Positions 36,258 through 37,845 of a stretch of DNA of 37,845 bases are shown one piece after another. Both the position numbers and the translations under genes were made by a program. How positions within the stretch are numbered: position 1 is the first letter of the stretch; every line of letters starts with the position of its first letter. Origin of the DNA: Rhabdochromatium marinum (GTDB lineage: Bacteria; Pseudomonadota; Gammaproteobacteria; Chromatiales; Chromatiaceae); contig NZ_NRRS01000033.1 in assembly GCF_016583795.1 (NCBI RefSeq), positions 1-37,845 on the forward strand. Direction: 5' to 3'. The notes beneath the pieces were generated by a model, which made no database searches, was not told where the DNA came from, and worked only from the letters and a program-made list of their open reading frames with translations.

Positions 36258-37845
36258 CTACAACGGCAGTATCTCCCAGTCGATTGAGTTCACTGCACTG
36301 TTGGTCGCAAATGAGGCCTCAACGCTCAGCCCCTCCGTATCAGCCCGTTCGGGACCGAGAGCCTCGGCCAACTCGGTGTAGTCCAGCTCCGCCTCGCCGA
36401 GGATGTAGAGAAAGGTCTGCGGTGCACCGAGCAGGGTGACGGTATGGTCCTGCACCGTCAGTGCGAGTCCATTGGCGAGGAAGTGCGCATGGCTGATTGC
36501 TGCGTCCTCGGGCAGCTCAATCCGGCTGACCTGGTTATCAATCAGGGTGACATCGCGCGTCAGCTCCGGCTGCAACTGATAGCTGTCCGCACCACCGAAG
36601 TCGATAATTCGTTCATCACCACCGTCAACAACCAGACGGCTGTCGCCATCGTCAAGATAATGGATGCGCCCCGGACCCCCAGTGATGGTGCCGTCGGCCT
36701 GCACCGCACCGCTGATGCTGGCCTGATGTGGCTCGCTGCGGCCGGGAGCGGGAACGGTGGTGCCGAGGGCGTGCGCCAGTTCAGTGAAACTGAGCGCAGT
36801 GCCCGCCTCGGGATCGTCCGGATCGCCGCCGAAGACATAGCGGGAGGCTTCGGGCGCGCCGAGCAGCCTCAGGGTTCCGCCAGGCAAGCTCAGTTCGAGT
36901 CCGTTGGCCAAAAAACGTGCGTCGGTAATGACCAATCCTGCGGGCAAGTTAACGACACTGGCCTGGTTGTCAACAAGGCGTGCATTGCCGATGAAAGTCG
37001 TGGCCAGGGTGTAGGTATCCTGCCCGCCGAAATCGAGGATGCGTGGGGTGGCGCCGTCAATCAAAATGCGGTCGTTGCTGTCTGTCAGGTAAGGGGGAGC
37101 AACAGGAGGCTCGGCGCGGTAGCCGGGAGCGCCCGGATCAGTGATGGCTCCAGCGGCGGGGTTGCTGTCGAAGGGGCCGTTGTCTTGGATGACGAAGTTG
37201 AGCTGGGTCTTGCCGCCGATGCTGCTGACCTGTCCGCCATACTCGGGGCTAGCGAGGTTGGCCCAGGTGCCGGCGCTGGTTTGCTTCCAGAAGCCGTTCA
37301 CTTCAGTGTCGCCGTCGATCAGCAGGCTGAAGGGAATCTCGCCAGCATCCTCGCCGCCCTCGGGAACCGCGACATCGGCCTCGAAGCCGATTAGCCCCAA
37401 GGGCATGTCGATGCCGTCGCGGTCTTCGGCGGGTGAGGCGTCGGTCTGGGTGACGGAGCGGATGGTGACGCCGGACGTGGGAGAGGGTGTCTCGCCCGGA
37501 TCACCACCTTCCCCGTTGCTGACGGCACCGCCGACGAGGGTGACGAAAACCACCGGGGCGTCAGGGTTGGCGGAGACGGTTTCGGTGTTGCGGATGGGCA
37601 CCGAGATCACGTCGGCCTGCTCGCTGTCGGGGGTGCCGTCACCGTTGCCATCGCCCTGGATGCCGCCTTCCTCCGGTGGTGGGGCGAGATCTTCAACCGC
37701 ATCAGGGACATTGTCGCCATCGTCGTTGGGCAGATCGCCCCAGTCCTCGGGTGGGGGGATGACGGGTTCGGGATCGGGCGTGGGATCTGGATCTGGAGTG
37801 GGATCGGGGGCAGGTGTTGGGCTTCCGCCACCACCGCCACCGCCA
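36258..37845 (-). CDS. Large exported repeat protein, C-terminal part (5' end outside window)
   Basis: The reverse frame is open from the right edge to a stop at 36258, 528 residues visible. It starts in a Gly run and a Pro/Asp/Thr-rich linker, then NDDGDNVPDAVED and GDGNGDGTPDSEQADV, calcium-binding thrombospondin type 3-like repeats. Next comes a segment resembling the choice-of-anchor U domain (VNGFWKQTSAGTWANL to FDSNPAAGAITDPGAPG), then two copies of a roughly 105-residue beta-rich repeat, and the end NSIDWEILPL. It has almost no Cys and is strongly acidic, as expected of a secreted or surface protein. A GTG at 37610 is in frame but internal. Function unknown. Confidence 0.8.
   Translation of the reverse strand, partial: GGGGGGGSPTPAPDPTPDPDPTPDPEPVIPPPEDWGDLPNDDGDNVPDAVEDLAPPPEEGGIQGDGNGDGTPDSEQADVISVPIRNTETVSANPDAPVVFVTLVGGAVSNGEGGDPGETPSPTSGVTIRSVTQTDASPAEDRDGIDMPLGLIGFEADVAVPEGGEDAGEIPFSLLIDGDTEVNGFWKQTSAGTWANLASPEYGGQVSSIGGKTQLNFVIQDNGPFDSNPAAGAITDPGAPGYRAEPPVAPPYLTDSNDRILIDGATPRILDFGGQDTYTLATTFIGNARLVDNQASVVNLPAGLVITDARFLANGLELSLPGGTLRLLGAPEASRYVFGGDPDDPEAGTALSFTELAHALGTTVPAPGRSEPHQASISGAVQADGTITGGPGRIHYLDDGDSRLVVDGGDERIIDFGGADSYQLQPELTRDVTLIDNQVSRIELPEDAAISHAHFLANGLALTVQDHTVTLLGAPQTFLYILGEAELDYTELAEALGPERADTEGLSVEASFATNSAVNSIDWEILPL
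36354..36659 (-). repeat. Protein-coding repeat, copy 2 of the beta-rich domain
   Basis: Encodes IHYLDDGDSRLVVDGGDERI through YTELAEALG. Shared positions with copy 1 include IxDFGGxDxY, DNQxSxxxLP, FLANGLxL, LLGAP and xxTELAxALG. Confidence 0.7.
36759..37091 (-). repeat. Protein-coding repeat, copy 1 of the beta-rich domain
   Basis: Encodes YLTDSNDRILIDGATPRI through FTELAHALG. It is about ten residues longer than copy 2, mostly in the YVFGGDPDDPEAG segment before the last helix-like part. Confidence 0.7.
37764..37845 (-). repeat. Low-complexity tract: Asp-Pro/Thr-Pro codons and a Gly run
   Basis: Bases 37764-37811 are short imperfect repeats of GGGATC/TGGATC type that encode alternating Pro with Asp or Thr. 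From 37824 to the edge, CCACCG-type hexamers encode seven or more Gly. Such tracts make flexible linkers and are prone to length change. Confidence 0.75.

Noticed and set aside
37607-37840. Reverse-strand frame starting at 37840 with Pro/Ser/Arg-rich translation
   Set aside because: It is out of frame with the large repeat protein, whose frame continues to the window edge with sensible calcium-repeat sequence.

Overview
The window looks like chromosomal DNA of a gammaproteobacterium, most likely a purple sulfur bacterium (Chromatiaceae). The best clue is the pair at 31.5-33.7 kb: a peroxiredoxin-glutaredoxin fusion followed by a glutathione-reductase-like enzyme whose NADPH-binding arginines are replaced. 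This matches the garA/garB glutathione amide system described in Chromatium. Gene orders such as hisZ-purA, rpmF-plsX-fabHDG-acpP-fabF, tmk-holB-pilZ-tatD and tamA-tamB also fit a gammaproteobacterium. The genus cannot be fixed from the sequence alone.

Layout. 0-0.6 kb: right end of an IS481-type insertion sequence that cuts an unidentified gene, then a gene-free stretch. 0.6-6.6 kb (+): DUF2065 protein, hisZ, purA and the sodium-pump oxaloacetate decarboxylase oadG-oadA-oadB. 6.7-17.5 kb (+): yceD-rpmF and the fatty-acid cluster plsX-fabH-fabD-fabG-acpP-fabF, then mltG, tmk, holB, pilZ and a TatD-type hydrolase. 17.5-18.9 kb (-): yhbY and an AcuI/YhdH-type reductase. 19.0-28.4 kb (+): an envelope run of a small membrane-anchored protein, glucokinase, tamA, tamB, an LpxL-type acyltransferase and a UPF0104 membrane protein. 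28.5-31.1 kb: a chemoreceptor without a periplasmic sensor domain faces a fusion of a CheY-type receiver with a substrate-binding-protein-like domain. 31.5-33.7 kb (-): garA-garB. 34.0-36.2 kb (+): ygbA overlapping an AAA-ATPase/PD-(D/E)XK protein. 36.3-37.8 kb (-): the C-terminal part of a repetitive, acidic, probably exported protein that runs off the window.

How the genes work together. The fatty-acid block holds the initiation (PlsX, FabH, FabD), elongation (FabG, FabF) and carrier (AcpP) steps, coupled by overlaps or short gaps to cell-wall (MltG), DNA-precursor and replication (Tmk, HolB) and pilus (PilZ) genes. The TamA/TamB block, with an acyltransferase and a multi-span membrane protein, forms an envelope-lipid and outer-membrane neighbourhood. 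The chemoreceptor and receiver-SBP fusion may form an unusual signalling pair. GarA and GarB together would form an NADH-fed peroxide-removal couple.

Most worth a second look: the CheY-SBP fusion and its neighbour chemoreceptor; the 311-base structured acpP-fabF spacer; the IS481 end that borrows its stop codon from its CTAG target; the perfect 9-bp dyad over the yceD promoter; and the repeat protein at the right edge. All calls were made by reading the sequence; no database search was run.
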